Shown here: positions 24,101 through 36,239 of the stretch, piece after piece
Position numbering within the stretch: the first letter of the stretch is position 1
How the letters are laid out: every line of letters starts with the position of its first letter
Assembly (NCBI RefSeq): GCF_029873635.1
Contig: NC_080423.1
Location: 109,881,087 to 109,945,086 of the forward strand
From: Malania oleifera
Taxonomy: Eukaryota > Streptophyta > Magnoliopsida > Santalales > Ximeniaceae
DNA: 64,000 nt
Direction: 5' to 3'
Made by a program: the position numbers and the translations under genes
Notes under the pieces: generated by a model
Told to the model about the DNA's origin: nothing
Seen by the model: only the letters and a program-made list of their open reading frames with translations
Database searches by the model: none

Positions 24101-26110
24101 AACTCTTTTAAAACTTCCTTAATCTCAACTGGATATTTCCCTATCTCTGCATCTTTTGAGACTATCGGTAGAACCATGAAAGAAGATTCTCCCCTTTTTA
24201 CTCCCTTTTTGAATTGGAGGGCTGAAAGCAATTTCCTCTCATCGAAATTGTTGTAGGCTACAGGGACCGCACAAGGTGTACTTCCCATTATCACAAGACA
24301 ATCAGCAGGTGGGATTGAAATTGAGCGTGTCACTTTAAGAAAATCCATCCCCAATACTACGTCAAAGTCATCGAGGGGTGCCACGGTGAAATCAATTGTT
24401 CCAGACCATGACCCCATTTGGCAGGCCACTTTAGGTGCCATCCCCACAGTGGTTAACGCTTGAGAATTTACTGCTTTTAACTTGCCCACATCCTTATCTA
24501 CTTGCAATTCTAACTGTTGAGCTTTAGAATCAGCAATGAAATTATGGGTAGCCCCTGTATCAATCATGGCCTTGATTTTCTTTCCGTTCAAAAGTAGATT
24601 AACATACATTAATCCCTTCTCCTGAGACTTGTTATGAACTACTTGGCGCTCTAATGCCCCCAAAAATCTCAATGCTCCCACCATATTCTATTGTTCTTCT
24701 GGGGTTTCGGTTTCCCCTCGAAGGGCCTTTAAAGCATTCAAAACCTTATGTTCAAGGCACTCCGCCACTCGATACGGACCCATGCAAAGAAAACATGAGA
24801 TCGGCACTCGACGCTCTCCACCCCCCGTTCGTCCGCCTCTCCACTCCTTATTCATGGGTGCTCTTTTATCTTTCCAAGGACTATTTGTCTCCTTATCCCT
24901 TCCCCCATTTGTGGGCTTATACACTTCACTGAGCCGGGAATCATTATTGGCGGACGTAGGGAAATTTCGCTTCCCAGAATTGTCTAAAAAACATCCAGCC
25001 GTTCAGCAACAGCGAGGGCAGAAGGGAGATCACCAGCACCTTGCCGACGTAGTTCATTCCTTGGCCATGTCTTCAAACCCCGAAGAAAATGAAACAGTCT
25101 ATCTGATTCGGTCATGTCTATAATATCCAGCTTCAAGGCTTGGTATTCCTGTACATAACTCCTTATTGAGCCGGTCTGTTGCAATTCCATTACTTTGCAC
25201 TTTGCTATGTACTCCACATTTTCTAGATAGAATTGGGTCTTCAATGCCTGTTTCAACCCCTCCCACGTGTTAATGACACATCTATTATGCTGAATATCAT
25301 TCCATTTAGTTATCCACTACAATTTTGCATCCCCATCCAGGTATACCATTGCCATATTTACCCAGTCCACTTCTAGATCCACTCGTGGGCACGTGAAGTA
25401 GTGCTCCATATCAAAGAAAAAATTGTCCAGCTCCTTTGCATCTTGCGTACCCCTAAAACTTTTAGGTTTCGGTACCTTCAATCGAAAACCCTCACTTGGA
25501 TCTACAACTAGCCTTCGGGCTATCTATGCCACTGCATTCACTTTCACAGTTATCTCTTGTAGATCCCTCTGGACCTGGACCACCGCACTTTGGACATTGC
25601 CCATCTCCTTCAAATCTTCCTTCAAAGCAGTAATGGACTCCTTAACATCTTCTGCAAGGAAATCAAAATTATTTGTTAGCTCCCATAAGGAGGCCTCAAG
25701 CTCTATTGGCTCTCCCCGTTGGGATGAAAGAGATGGCAATATGCCCTCAATATGTTTTAGCCTGCTCTCAAAGGCTTCCAACTGCTCGATACTCTTCTGG
25801 AAGGCCTCAAGCTCACTTGGCCGTTTCTCTAGGGATTTCACACGTGGAATGAATTTTTCAAGTTCCTCAAGTCTCTCTACAACTTTTGATACCCCATAGA
25901 GATTTTCTCTAGGGTTTTCTTCGGCGGCCTCAAGCTCTGTTGGCACGCCTTTCTCCTTTATCAATGTTGCCACCAACCCATGGAGTTCACCGCACGTTGT
26001 CTCTAGGGTTACAAGTTTTGTCTCAAGCGCCTCAATGCGCTCCACTTTTCCTGACTTGTTTCTCATATTACCACTCATGGTGCTCGCGCACACTGTGCTC
26101 TGATACCAAC

Positions 26111-26500
26111 TGTCACAGACCCCCAAAATGGGACTCAAGTAAGGGCCGTATGGCACTCGTTGAGAGCTCTCCCTCGACAAGTCAGCCAAATCTCACACGT
26201 TCAAGCCTGCAAGCACGAGCACCAGGTGAGTCTCAATACTCAAGGAAAACAAGGAACAATAGGATTTCACACGAGCAATATATATTTATACACCAAACAA
26301 TACTATAACCATCAGAGACATCACAATCCAAGGCAACAAAACACCAAAATGAAAAGAACTACTTGTATTATTCAACTACAAGAGAATCACCATGCAAACG
26401 ATAACACAGATAATCATATATTCATTCTAAATCCCTGGAGAATACAATTATAACAGTATCTCTCTCCCCTTTTTCCCCATTACATTGTCACTCCCTAACA
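26111..26500 (-). repeat. 5' LTR of the chromovirus
   Basis: It begins TGTCACAGACCCCC and ends CACTCCCTAACA. The complement of the initiator tRNA-Met primer site (TCTGATACCAAC) abuts it at 26099-26110. Confidence 0.9.
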
Positions 26501-27282
26501 CAATGCATTGGATGCGTTTTCATCTTCATCATTCCTTTTGTAGGAATAGAACTTGAGAGGAAAATGAAAAAAAGAAATTTCTGCTATTGAATTTTTTTAT
26601 ATTAAATATTATTTAAATAAAAATTTATTTAATATGATTAAAAATTAAGAAAAATTAAATGTTAATGATATATAAAATCAAAGTTTTGCTTATTCATTTT
26701 ATATATTTTATTTTTATTTATTTTTTATAATTAAACATGAGAAATTGGATTTGTTTGTTTGATTTTTTTTCCCCTTTGTCTAATATTTTTCAAGTTCTAA
26801 ATGGGGCCTTAAAAAATGTGAATTTGTTATTTAGAGCTAAAAATATTTAGATCTAGCAAAATAGATGAGGTCAGAAAATACATGATAGATTAGGTAAATT
26901 ATCGAGTAAAAATATTACAATCCATATCAGACTCATTTAAGTTTGGATATATGACGGTTCGGGTTGGATAATCCATACTTTCTATTCCTAATATACTTTT
27001 GTTAACCATTTGATAAACAATTTATTTTGTAACATAATAACTGAAGTTATTTTGAAAATTATAATTTAGTAATTGTTAGACATTTAATAACTAATTAAAA
27101 AATTATAATTTTTTTTAATTTAGAACATGAATTTTAAGGCTTTTATTTTGATCATGAAAAAATTAAACATTTGTACTTGAATTTGAATGTGGGCATTAGA
27201 GGCTTTTGTTTTGATCACAAGAAAATTGAACATTTGGACTTGAGTTTGATTGTGGGCATAGGGTAGATCTAGATGCGTATAC
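26501..27282. other. AT-rich intergenic spacer between two LTR insertions
   Basis: Very AT-rich, with short direct repeats such as the TTTTGATCA..AAATTGAACATTTG(T/G)ACTTGA unit that occurs twice (about 27146-27190 and 27208-27250). No gene or further element is supported. Confidence 0.5.
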
Positions 27283-29129
27283 TGTAAGAACCCAAACTGT
27301 GATAATGTGTTTATATATATAAAGAGAGGGACATTTTGGTAAAAGAGCAGATTCGTCGATGAAACCGGATTTCTTCGACGAAGCCTGTGTTCTTATTGTT
27401 GACGAAATTCAGAGATTCGTCGACGAGGAGAAGCCGAGGGGTCTCGAAAAAACCAGTGATCTCAGATTCATCGACGAGGCCACCGATTCGTCGACGAAGC
27501 TAGTGAAAGATTCGTCGACGAAGGCAGCATTTCGTCGATGAATTCCCTCGGGTCAAGGGGCTATAAAAGGAAATTCTCTTTTCTTCTTCATTAAGTTTCT
27601 CAAATATCTCTCTCTCTCTCTCTAAACCTCTCCCTACTCTCTCTCTCTCTCTCTCTCTAGATTTCTTCACCGATCGTTGATAGAATCGGGAAACGAAAGT
27701 TACCACGAGGATCGTGGAAGGATTCTCTACAACTTCTACGGATTGGAATCTCGTTTCGGAGGTTTTCGTGTTTTGGCGAAAAATCGAGGTAAGGTTCGGT
27801 TTTTATTTCTGATCTGGTAGTTTTGTAGAGGATGGTCTTGTGAGTATGTTCTATACTGTGATTTGTAGGTTTGGGAACTCGGTTCGCTGTTTAGGAGCCT
27901 TGGAGTTCGGGTTTTGTTATACGGGGTTAAGGTAAGGGGAACTATGTTTATATTGGTTCTTTTCGAAATCAGACTCAGTGGACTGTGGTCCACGATCTTG
28001 TGTGTGTTTTGCCTACTCATTTGGGGGGATCTAATGAGGAAAACTACGAGTTTTTCATTATTGCAGTTTTGGGAAAAGGGAGGCGACGGGCTGAATCCCG
28101 GGTTTTGTTGAAAACCGAGTATGTGTGATTTATACTGTGATATTGGGATAGTCGTGCCTTGACTTTGTTTAAACTGTATTTGTTTGGAAAACCATGATTT
28201 AGATTACCAAATGAGTGTGGTTTGTTTGGTTATATGAGCATGCATGTGTGTGTAATATGCAAAATTGTTGATAGGATCGCGATTCCAAAAATGATTCCAG
28301 GGACTGAGAGTGACCGGCTCTATATTCGAGGGCATGTGCTTATCGCCTGCCATGTAGGCAAGAGTGTCCGACTCTATATCCGAGGATGTGAGCTTATTCC
28401 GGCAGATCAGGCCGAAAGGTGTGGATCCACCAGTTAGCGCCGGTACGATGCCATGGGAGTTGAGGACTAGTCATGTGTCGGTGGCGCTGTGCTTCGTGGG
28501 TTGGCTATGGGCCAACGCAGGAATGCCGAATCGGCTTCGGGCCGAAGGGTGTGACGACACTAGGATTGCTGATCATATGTTGTGTGTGCGTGTATGTACT
28601 GTGTAAACTAGTACTGGATTTGCATTTAACTGCGTGTATGTTGCATCATGATAACACTCAAATGCCACACATCGATATAACCTGTGTTCTTCCTTACTGA
28701 GAGGTATCTCACCCCTACTGTACATACATTTTTACAGGTCCTTCAAGTAACCGGAACTAGCGTCCTGGTATAGGGAGTGTAGTGGCCGATGTACCGCGTT
28801 TAGCGCTAGGTAAGTGCTAGGACTGTAATTTTGGTGGATTGCCATTTTGGGATGTGATGGGCGTCCGTTTGTACGTTTTGATTGAGCATTGTGATTGAGC
28901 ATTGTGTCTGCTCTTGTATAGACTCTGGTATGGTACTGCATATGTTGATATAGAATGACTTTTTTCGTTGTGTATATGATTGTGGTTGGATGTGTTTAGG
29001 GTGCCTGGGAACCCCACGGGGTCAGACCCTCATCCATTGTACTGTATCTTTGGATGTTTTAATCAGATACAGGGATAGGTTAGTTACATTTTCACCCTTG
29101 GGTCCCATTTCGGGGTTTGGGGCGTGACA
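27283..29129 (+). mobile_element. Solo LTR (1.85 kb) of a large Ty3/gypsy-type family
   Basis: The unit begins TGTAAGAACCCAAACTG and ends GGGGCGTGACA. It is flanked by a perfect 5-bp duplication TATAC (27278-27282 and 29130-29134), with no internal domain or second LTR, the hallmark of LTR-LTR recombination. A TATA-like CTATAAAAGG lies at 27561-27570, followed by CT microsatellites (about 27607-27660), so U3 is about the first 280 bp. U3 holds a cluster of TTCGTCGACGAA-like palindromes (27350-27540). The + orientation is inferred from the TATA box. The long LTR points to a gypsy family such as Tekay or Tat, but no coding domain confirms this. Confidence 0.8.
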
Positions 29130-31759
29130 TATACAATAACACACGAGTTGAGAGTGTGGGAGAAAATTTTGGCCAATAGAGCTTGTGCTATTGAATTAAT
29201 AAGCATGGTATATGATATTATCAATGAATTTAAATATTAGTTGTTAGTAGATAGAAGAATAGAGAGAGCGTGCTCCTTGAAATATCTGTGATGGTATATC
29301 AAAGTTCGATTCAATGTTATGCTTTATAATTGTACAATAACAGATTTGTTGATTTTGGGGCCCTTACTTGGTAACAAATTAGGAGATATTCTAAGGCCGA
29401 ACTAACTCATATAACGACGGAAGCAATTACTTTGTATAAGATGCATATCGAATATGAATCAATTTAAGTAATTCATTCAATACAAATTCGATTTAGATTT
29501 TATCAAATCAATTGTATGTATTTTTAAAGAAATTATATTCATTAAATACCATCTTCCTCCTTTTTTCTAATTTCTTTAAAAAATTTCTAAATAAATGATA
29601 ATCTCACACCAGTTATATTAATTCTATACTTTTTTGTAAATGTTACTTCTTGCTATATCCTAAATGATGAGATTTGTTTCATACCGACCAAATATACTAC
29701 CTGTAGTTCAAAAAATAAATTTTCATTTAGAATTGAATATGTTTATGTTGGAACAAATTATAATATAAAATTAAATTAATTTTTTTTTTAAAAATTGTTT
29801 GCATAAATTCAAATCCGAAACTTGAAATTCATACTTCTAAACAGTATTTAGGGTTTGATGAAAAGATGCATATTTCCCTCGAAGTTTTCTACGTTCCTTA
29901 GTGTCCATTTGTTTCGACATTTGCACACTGGACCCTCTATCAATTTACGATCAACTAGCTAAGTAAAATTTTTGAAAATTTGGCTTTGTTTTGCCCATTT
30001 TACCCTTGGTACACATAAAATAGCAAAAAAATTATTCAAGTATTTTTTAAAACTCTGAAATCTCCTTTAAAAAGTGCAGACTCCATCATTCCAATGGATT
30101 GATTTCAAATATCAAAAAAAAAAAAGAAGAAGCTAAATTCGATCATTGAGATAAATTTATAATCCTTCTATATAATTTATGTGTAAGGAAAAAAGAAAGA
30201 GCAAAGCAACTATTTTTTTTTTAAAAAAAAATTAATTGATTATTGTAGGATAAATTGACAAAAGAGTCAAAATAATTAAATGTCAAAAGGAAGTTATAAG
30301 ATATACGGCAGACGAGATTATTATCTTTAATAATAATAATAATAATATTAGAAGATATGCCTAAATTAGAATTTTAAATTCTCAAAAAATAGTAATATAA
30401 ATAATATTGTGCCTTAATAATGTGGGAGGAAACATAAAATCCAAACAACTCCTATGGCTCATGAGTCATGAACCCATGACATGAATTGGGCTTAATGCTT
30501 AGGAAGGCAGTAGCAAGACAATATTATAGCTTGCTTCTTGTTTTGAAGGATAGATCATTAGTTTGGAAAACTTAATCCTCACATTTTTAAAATAATTAAT
30601 CTCATTTTGAACTTTGAATTCTTATAATGACTCTCAATAGAATTGAGCTACTCGAATGTCGAAAAATTGTAAATTACGATAAGAATTAAAATCCAAATTC
30701 AAGCATGACTTGAGTTTAAGCTAGTTTAAGACTCTTCTCGAATTTGACCTTAAAATTATTTTTGCAAAAATTATAAAAATTTTCTATGCTTTGCCTCAAA
30801 AGAAATAAAGTACATTATGATTCAATGCTAAATCTCGTTCGTTTTTTTAAAAAAGTGTATAATCGTAATTTCTTTAAGTCCATTAAAAACATGCTAAACA
30901 AAAAAAATATATACATCACTAACTAAACAAATTAAGATAAACATTACAAACTAATTCTATGCATAGTAAATTGGGATTAATTAAGATTTGAGATTTGTAC
31001 AAATGTTAATTCAATCAATTAATATTTTAATCTAATTAAGTTTTTTGGTGGATAATTTTTTGATTTATTTTCATCGTATCTCGACCGATTGGTAAAATTA
31101 TTATGTTACATAATTTTAAAAAACACATGGGATTAATTAATATACTTTCTTCACTTAAATTTTTTTTTTCCATGCATTGCTTGAAGTTAATGTCATGTTC
31201 TTGGAGAAGTTTTTTAAATTGTAAATTAGAAGCTTCTTTGGTAAGAACTTTCTTGAGTTGGGAAGAGAATTTGAATATATTTTTGCTATTAAAAATGTAA
31301 AAATTTTAATTAAAATGATTTGGACTACAGCAATTTACCACTCTTAGAAAGTGAGAAATCATTCGATATAATAAAGAACTCTAGTTTATTCAGATATAAT
31401 TGTGATGCAAAATGTTAGTTTAAATAGAAGGGTCTTTAACTCGTAACTTAGTTTTTCTTTTTAGTCTATCAATTATTATAAGTAGTCTTTTTATCTTTTT
31501 CGATCAACTTTTTTATTTGAAAAATACTTTTATCTTTAATAATAATTAATATTATGATTTAAAATCATAATATTGCATTTTTTTTTTAACTAAATCTGAA
31601 ATAGTGAATAGAAAAAAAACAAATATATATATATATATATTACCATTAAATAAAGATTTTAAAAAATCTTAGAAAAAATAGTAGATTGGGGATGATGAAT
31701 TGATGATGCAACAAATCATCCATTCATTCATGACCGACCAAAAAGAAATAATCCTGAAA
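29130..31759. other. AT-rich intergenic region
   Basis: No gene is recognised. It contains many A/T homopolymers, (AAT)n near 30328-30348 and a (TA)n run at about 31624-31640. There is one weak copy of the window's ~120-bp inverted-repeat family near 29731-29846. Confidence 0.5.
29731..29846. repeat. Dispersed ~120-bp MITE-like repeat, weak copy
   Basis: It shares the pattern TTGGAACAAATTATAATATAA ... AAATTCAAATCCGAAA-CTTGAAATTCAT-CTTCTAAACA with the better copies at 41707, 49664 and 50941. The ends are poorly conserved. Confidence 0.3.
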
Positions 31760-32000
31760 TTGGACACGTGTGAAACTGTCAAAGTGTGGTCCCCACCTCA
31801 ACGTGGCAAAACCCTATTTCGGAACCTAACGGAAAGCGCACGGTCCAAAACTGAAGACCGGTCACCCCCCACTCTGAAATAAAGCGCGTGTAAACACGTC
31901 CCACCTGGCGTCGCGTTGTCCCACATCCCACGTGGACTTAATTTATTTAATTTGTTTTTATCCATATAAAATTCCCCCGCCATAAATGAACCCAACATTC
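31760..32000 (+). promoter_or_regulatory. Probable TPD1-like promoter: two G-boxes and TATA box
   Basis: CACGTG G-box cores occur at 31765-31770 and 31929-31934, with an AACGTGGC near 31800. A TATA box TATAAA lies at 31965-31970, which would place transcription start near 31995-32000. A (CT)n tract at about 32037-32058 lies just downstream, as in many plant 5' leaders. This is a pattern-based call only. Confidence 0.45.
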
Positions 32001-32254
32001 TTTCGGAACCTGCAGAACCGGTCCCCGGTAAAAACCCTCTCTCTCTCTCTCTCTCTCTGGCAATTCTTTTTCCCTCTCTTTCTGTTTGGTTCGTGCGAAA
32101 AACTGCGACGGACAGTGCGCATTCGAGCGCGACAATGCACACGCAAACGCTGCATTTAAATCGACGATCGACTTTTCCCTGATTCCACTGTTTTGCCATA
32201 TCTGGCTCTCGCGATCTTCTCTGCCACATTTGTCTCTGAATCTGAACCTTTTTC

Positions 32255-32344
32255 ATGGCTCCGGCAGCGCAAATGGCCTCTGCACACAGTACGGCACTCC
32301 TTCCTCTATCTCCGTTTGTCGACTGGAGTAAATTCCGCTGTTAG
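32255..32344 (+). other. Upstream ORF (29 codons) in the putative TPD1-like leader
   Basis: The frame opens MAPAAQMASAHSTALL and ends at TAG 32342-32344. It lies between the predicted start site (~31995) and the TPD1-like ATG at 32845. It would be in the transcript unless an unseen leader intron removes it. It is not a recognised protein; the +4 base is G but position -3 is a pyrimidine, so the start context is modest. Confidence 0.3.
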
Positions 32345-32844
32345 CTTTTCCATCTCGCTTCCTCCTTTCAGCTCCATGCGATTTCTCTTTCCGCGGAACG
32401 CATTTTCCCGTTTTGTTTACAGCAACTGGTCAGCAAGCGCGGTGGAGTTAATTTGCGCGAGTCTCGACAAGAGCGGTGCTTCGTTTTCGGGAACGACACT
32501 GCTTCATCCAGAGAGCTCGGAGACTTTTGGACTGCCTTTCCTGTGATTCATTACTAGTTCGGAGACTTTTTGTTTTTGTTCGGAGCAGTTCGCCGTCGGT
32601 CTCTCTGTTCTAGGTGACTCGTCTCCTCGTTACTCGCGCGAGGTAGAGCCCTGAGTTAATGACGCGAAGACGAGTTTGCCCCTCATTGACGGTGGTTCTT
32701 GACCGACTTGCTTGTATGATGTGATATATATATACATGCTTGTTCTTCGTTCCAAACATTCCACTTACCAAAACAAGCCTGTAAGTCGATCGATTTTATT
32801 CCTGAACTCGTCTCTTAACCTTCTTATTCCTTCAACAATCAACA

Positions 32845-34177
32845 ATGAAAGTTCCTGCCAAGTTTTTCATGGGACTGCTACTACTATTCCTACTCCTTCC
32901 TTATTCTCATGGTATGAATATAGAACGCATCTAAAAATACATTCATCTTTAATTTTTTTAAGTTAAATTTATTTTTCCTTATTATTTAGCCGTGATTCAT
33001 TTTTTATTTTTCCTGTTTAATATAGGCAACATGTTTAACCAATACTTCATGATTAATTTATTGTCTTCTACTCTATTTTCTGCTTTCCATTTCTAATTTT
33101 TCACAGGCCTGCAATTCCAAAATCACAACCACCAAAACTCCACCGTTCAGGTTTCCTCCGCCGGAACCTCCACCGCTCAGTCTGCCACTCATCGGAAGTT
33201 TCTTCTAGGCCGTGGTACGTTGGAAAAGGCCGAAGTATCTCAATTCTTCGCTTTATTTTAAACGTTCTTTTTTTTGTTTTTTTTACTGCAAATTCTTGCG
33301 TTGTCGATCCTCCACCCACAACCTGGAATGTTCAGATCCGTACGTACTATTTCATCATTGTTATTTTTTTGTTGCATGTCTAATTCTCCTGCACATTAAA
33401 TAATCTTCCGGATTTCATGATAAAAATAGATGATTGCCAATTATATATGACAAATATTTTTTCAAACTAATTGTTTATAAGAATGGAATATTCTTTCAAG
33501 TTCTATTAGCAAATTAACTTGAATTGAAATATCCTTCCAATTTTTTCCCCCCAAAGGCACTTATATAGCATATCAACACTAACATAACTATCAAATCTTC
33601 ACCTACGTTCTTCGTCGATCTTTAGTTAATAAATCAAAACTAAATAACTTTGTTTCATTTTACTAAAATCATTGCGAACAAAAACCAAAGAAGATATAAT
33701 TAAACCAACCTTATCGTGCGGACTGATCAATTGATCTTAATTTGTCTTTATCCAGTTCCCTAAAAGTTTCCTCGCTCTCTGAATCTTTTGTTTTTTGTTT
33801 TTATTCATTTTTTGTGATGCACAGCTGCTGCCTCTGCTCATCCTGATCGATACTGGTCCCTATCCCAGTGCTCTGAAACGGACATTGTAGTTGAACAAGG
33901 TCCGACAGATCCCCTCCCTAGTGGAATACCAACGTACACAGTGAAAGTGATGAACGCCTGCATCTCCGGCTGCGACATCTCTGGCATTCACCTCCACTGC
34001 GGTTGGTTCGCCACCGCCCGCGTCATAAATCCCACCATCTTCCGCCGCCTGGGTTTCAACAACTGCCTCGTCAACGACGGGAAAGTCATCCCCAACGGCC
34101 AAACCGTTAGCTTCCAGTACGCCAACACGTACCCTTATCACCTGTCTGTCGCCTCCGTCGTCTGCCCCGACTCATGA
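32845..34177 (+). CDS. TPD1: TPD1-like secreted cysteine-rich protein (TAPETUM DETERMINANT1 family)
   Basis: Exons 32845-32911, 33107-33214 and 33825-34177 (GT-AG, frame kept) encode 175 residues, the family's usual size. TPD1 is a secreted ligand that binds the receptor kinase EMS1/EXS and sets tapetal cell fate in anthers. Residues 1-23 (MKVPAKFFMGLLLLFLLL...) are a signal peptide. Residues 24-70 form a variable region rich in Ser, Thr, Asn, Gln and His. The conserved domain starts near Cys74: SQCSETDIVVEQGPT, PSGIPTYTVKVMNACISGCD, SGIHLHCGWFATARVINP, LGFNNCLVNDGK and VSFQYANTYPYHLSVASVVC. All six family cysteines are present. An HRK site (residues 51-53) could allow processing. It could be TPD1 itself or a TPD1-like paralogue; sequence alone does not decide. 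No damage is seen. Confidence 0.93.
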
Positions 34178-35000
34178 AGTATCAGATCGATGATAATAAA
34201 ATAAAACTAATATATTATATATGGAGTTATGGAGATCGAAAAATAAGAAACGATCCATCAAATTAAGAGTATTCATTGTTAAGTTTGAGCATTGATGTTG
34301 TGTGTTTGGGCTTTGTTTGATGGCTCGTTCATGTGTTTTTGGATCTAGTGGAGGTTTTCAGAAATAGGGTTTTAAGTTTAGATATGTTGTGTTTACTATT
34401 TTGGTATTTCTAAATTCTTGTAAATATTGGGTTTAATTTTGCTTCAGTTGATAGTGTACCTTTAAATGTAATGTTTTGTCCAATAGCTATAAATGGTTGA
34501 TCAATGTATGTTTGAAAATGGTTTTGTTTGAATAGAGAATGTGTATGATTAAGACTTCTTAGTTTTGAAAAAATACATATATTTATAAATTTCACCATTT
34601 TGTGTTGGATGAAGTGGCAAGGGCAATTTAATTTTATTGACTTCAAAGCTACATGTTTGATTTCTCTTATCTGATGAATTATTAGGGCGGACAGCTTTTA
34701 TCCCTTGGGTTTGATCCCACACCATATTATCCAAAGTGTTTGCAAAGGTTGCTCAAATCCCCTTTATCTATATATTCATAAATTTTATAAATTCAAAAAC
34801 CTTTTAAGACCTCTCACAACATCTATTACAAAACTCATCTTTTAAATTATATTTTTTTAAAAAAATTTCATGAGATACTAATAATCTTTTGCCAAATTTA
34901 ATGAGTTTTCTTGTTGTGGCAGTGGGATTGATCATAAATTTTAGTGTCTTTTGTCTTTTCATTCTAATTAAAGTTATATATCACAATATTTGTGTTACCT
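34178..35000 (+). other. TPD1-like 3' UTR and AT-rich spacer
   Basis: Downstream of the TGA at 34175-34177 there is an AATAAAATAAAA stretch near 34195 that could serve polyadenylation, then AT-rich sequence. No gene is supported. Confidence 0.4.
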
Positions 35001-35019
35001 GCATAGCAAATAGTTTCCC

Positions 35020-36110
35020 ATGTACTAAATGCTCAGCTCCTTAATGGCTCATTTAAACTTCTCAAATTATGAACTAGTTAAAGAAGTTCAAGTTTTTTCA
35101 TACTCAAAATATTAGGTTCGTAAGTTACCTCGTTTAATAGCGTAAGAGTGAGTCTACTCAAACTCAAACTTTGAACTTATCAACTAAACGAATTGAGTTC
35201 AAGTTGATTCATACTCGGGTTACTAGGTTCGTGAGTTACCTCGTTTAATAGCTTACAAGCCAGCTCACAAGTCTACTCTCTTCTTTCTTTTCCTTTTTTT
35301 GTTAGTTCGTTTACTAGTTTGTTAGTAACTCATGAACTAACTCGAAATTGAACTTGTGAACTATCATGATATTAGGTTCGTGAACAAATTCAATATTAAT
35401 CACATTAAATATTTAGTTTAAAATTATTTACTTTAAATTATATTTTTCTCAAGTTATGTTAATTATCAATTAATTTAATTAGTTAGCGGTTTGGTCCATT
35501 CATTTGTTTGAAACAGAATTCAGGCAAGTCGAGCTTGAGTTCGATCTCAAACTCAAACTCAAACTCAACTTGTTTGTATGTGAAATGAGCTTTAGTGAAA
35601 TCAAACTAAAGTTATATATAAGCTAAATGAGTCAAACAAAAAATTTTGAACTTAATAGTTCGATTTAATCTCGCTTATAAGTAAACAAGTCAAACTTGTG
35701 TTGGGTGGTCTTGGGCCTTCTCAGTCCCAAAAGCTAGTTCATGGGATGAAACTTTTCCTCACACTTAATAATTGACCACCAAGCCCTTTCCACAACCGAT
35801 GTGGGCCAAACCCCAACAATCTTCCCCTCACACGTCGGGCTCCAAACTCTTCACAAATTGGGATCGGGCTCCAAACTCCGCACGAATTGGGCTCACCAAA
35901 TTGGTAGCACCACATGCCCAACATCCTAAGGAGAAACCATAAACTCTGATACCAATATTGGGTGGTTTTAGGCCTTCTAAACCCCAAAAGCTAACTCATG
36001 GGATGAAACTTTCTCTCACATTTAATAAGTGACCAACAAACCCCTTCCACAACCGATATAAGACAAATCCCAACAACTTGAGCTCGCCACAACTAAATTT
36101 GGCAGCTCTT
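35020..36110. mobile_element. Decayed hAT-like MITE region, host of a TRIM
   Basis: The sequence is dominated by words such as CAAACTCAAACTCAA, GAACTTGTGAACTA and TTCGTGAGTTACCTCG, typical of plant elements whose ends read like GAGCTCGAGCTT. The first part repeats itself internally (GTTCGTAAGTTACCTCGTTTAATAGC near 35116 and GTTCGTGAGTTACCTCGTTTAATAGC near 35226). Removing the TRIM at 35699-36075 rejoins CAAACTTG to AGCTCGCC. The outer ends are not securely placed. Confidence 0.35.
35699..36075 (-). mobile_element. TRIM, family B, complete, 377 bp
   Basis: Two ~120-bp direct repeats (35699-35818 and 35956-36075) surround a ~137-bp core. Just inside the right copy, the + strand ACTCTGATACCAAT is the complement of a TGGTATCAGAG primer-binding site. 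Just inside the left copy, ATCTTCCCCTC is the complement of a purine tract. A perfect 5-bp duplication ACTTG flanks the unit (35694-35698 and 36076-36080). The LTRs differ at about 16% of sites by eye. It is non-coding. Another copy of the family lies at 56452-56748 in the other orientation. Confidence 0.85.
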
Positions 36111-36203
36111 TCGCAATCCTAACCTTCATGTGGCATGGTCAATACAAAAATATCTATTCATTTATTCATCTTGATGTCACCACTCAATGACAAAATACTT
36201 TTT

Positions 36204-36239
<36 letters not shown>

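Larger units (their letters stand above)
20809..26500 (-). mobile_element. Ty3/gypsy chromovirus, nearly full length, broken
   Basis: A 5.7-kb element on the - strand. The 5' LTR is 26111-26500, and the primer-binding site TGGTATCAGAGCAC lies just inside it. It continues with gag (about 24980-26190), aspartic protease with MIDTGATHNFI (24064-24684), reverse transcriptase and RNase H with VVYLDDIMVFS and KTDNVTVTHFL (22670-23863), integrase zinc finger and core (about 22090-22612), the integrase C-terminal region (21560-22024), a chromodomain (21299-21559), a purine tract (GTGGGGGAGAA on the - strand) and the 3' LTR 20809-21172. The flanking 5-mers CAGTG (20804-20808) and CAATG (26501-26505) look like a target duplication with one change. 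The LTRs differ by roughly 7-8% by eye plus small indels, so it is much younger than the copia copies. It carries several breaks (roughly six to ten) and is not expected to be active. Confidence 0.93.

Noticed and set aside
25423-26453. + strand frames of 90-160 codons within the chromovirus
   Set aside because: They are antisense shadows of the element's gag and LTR.
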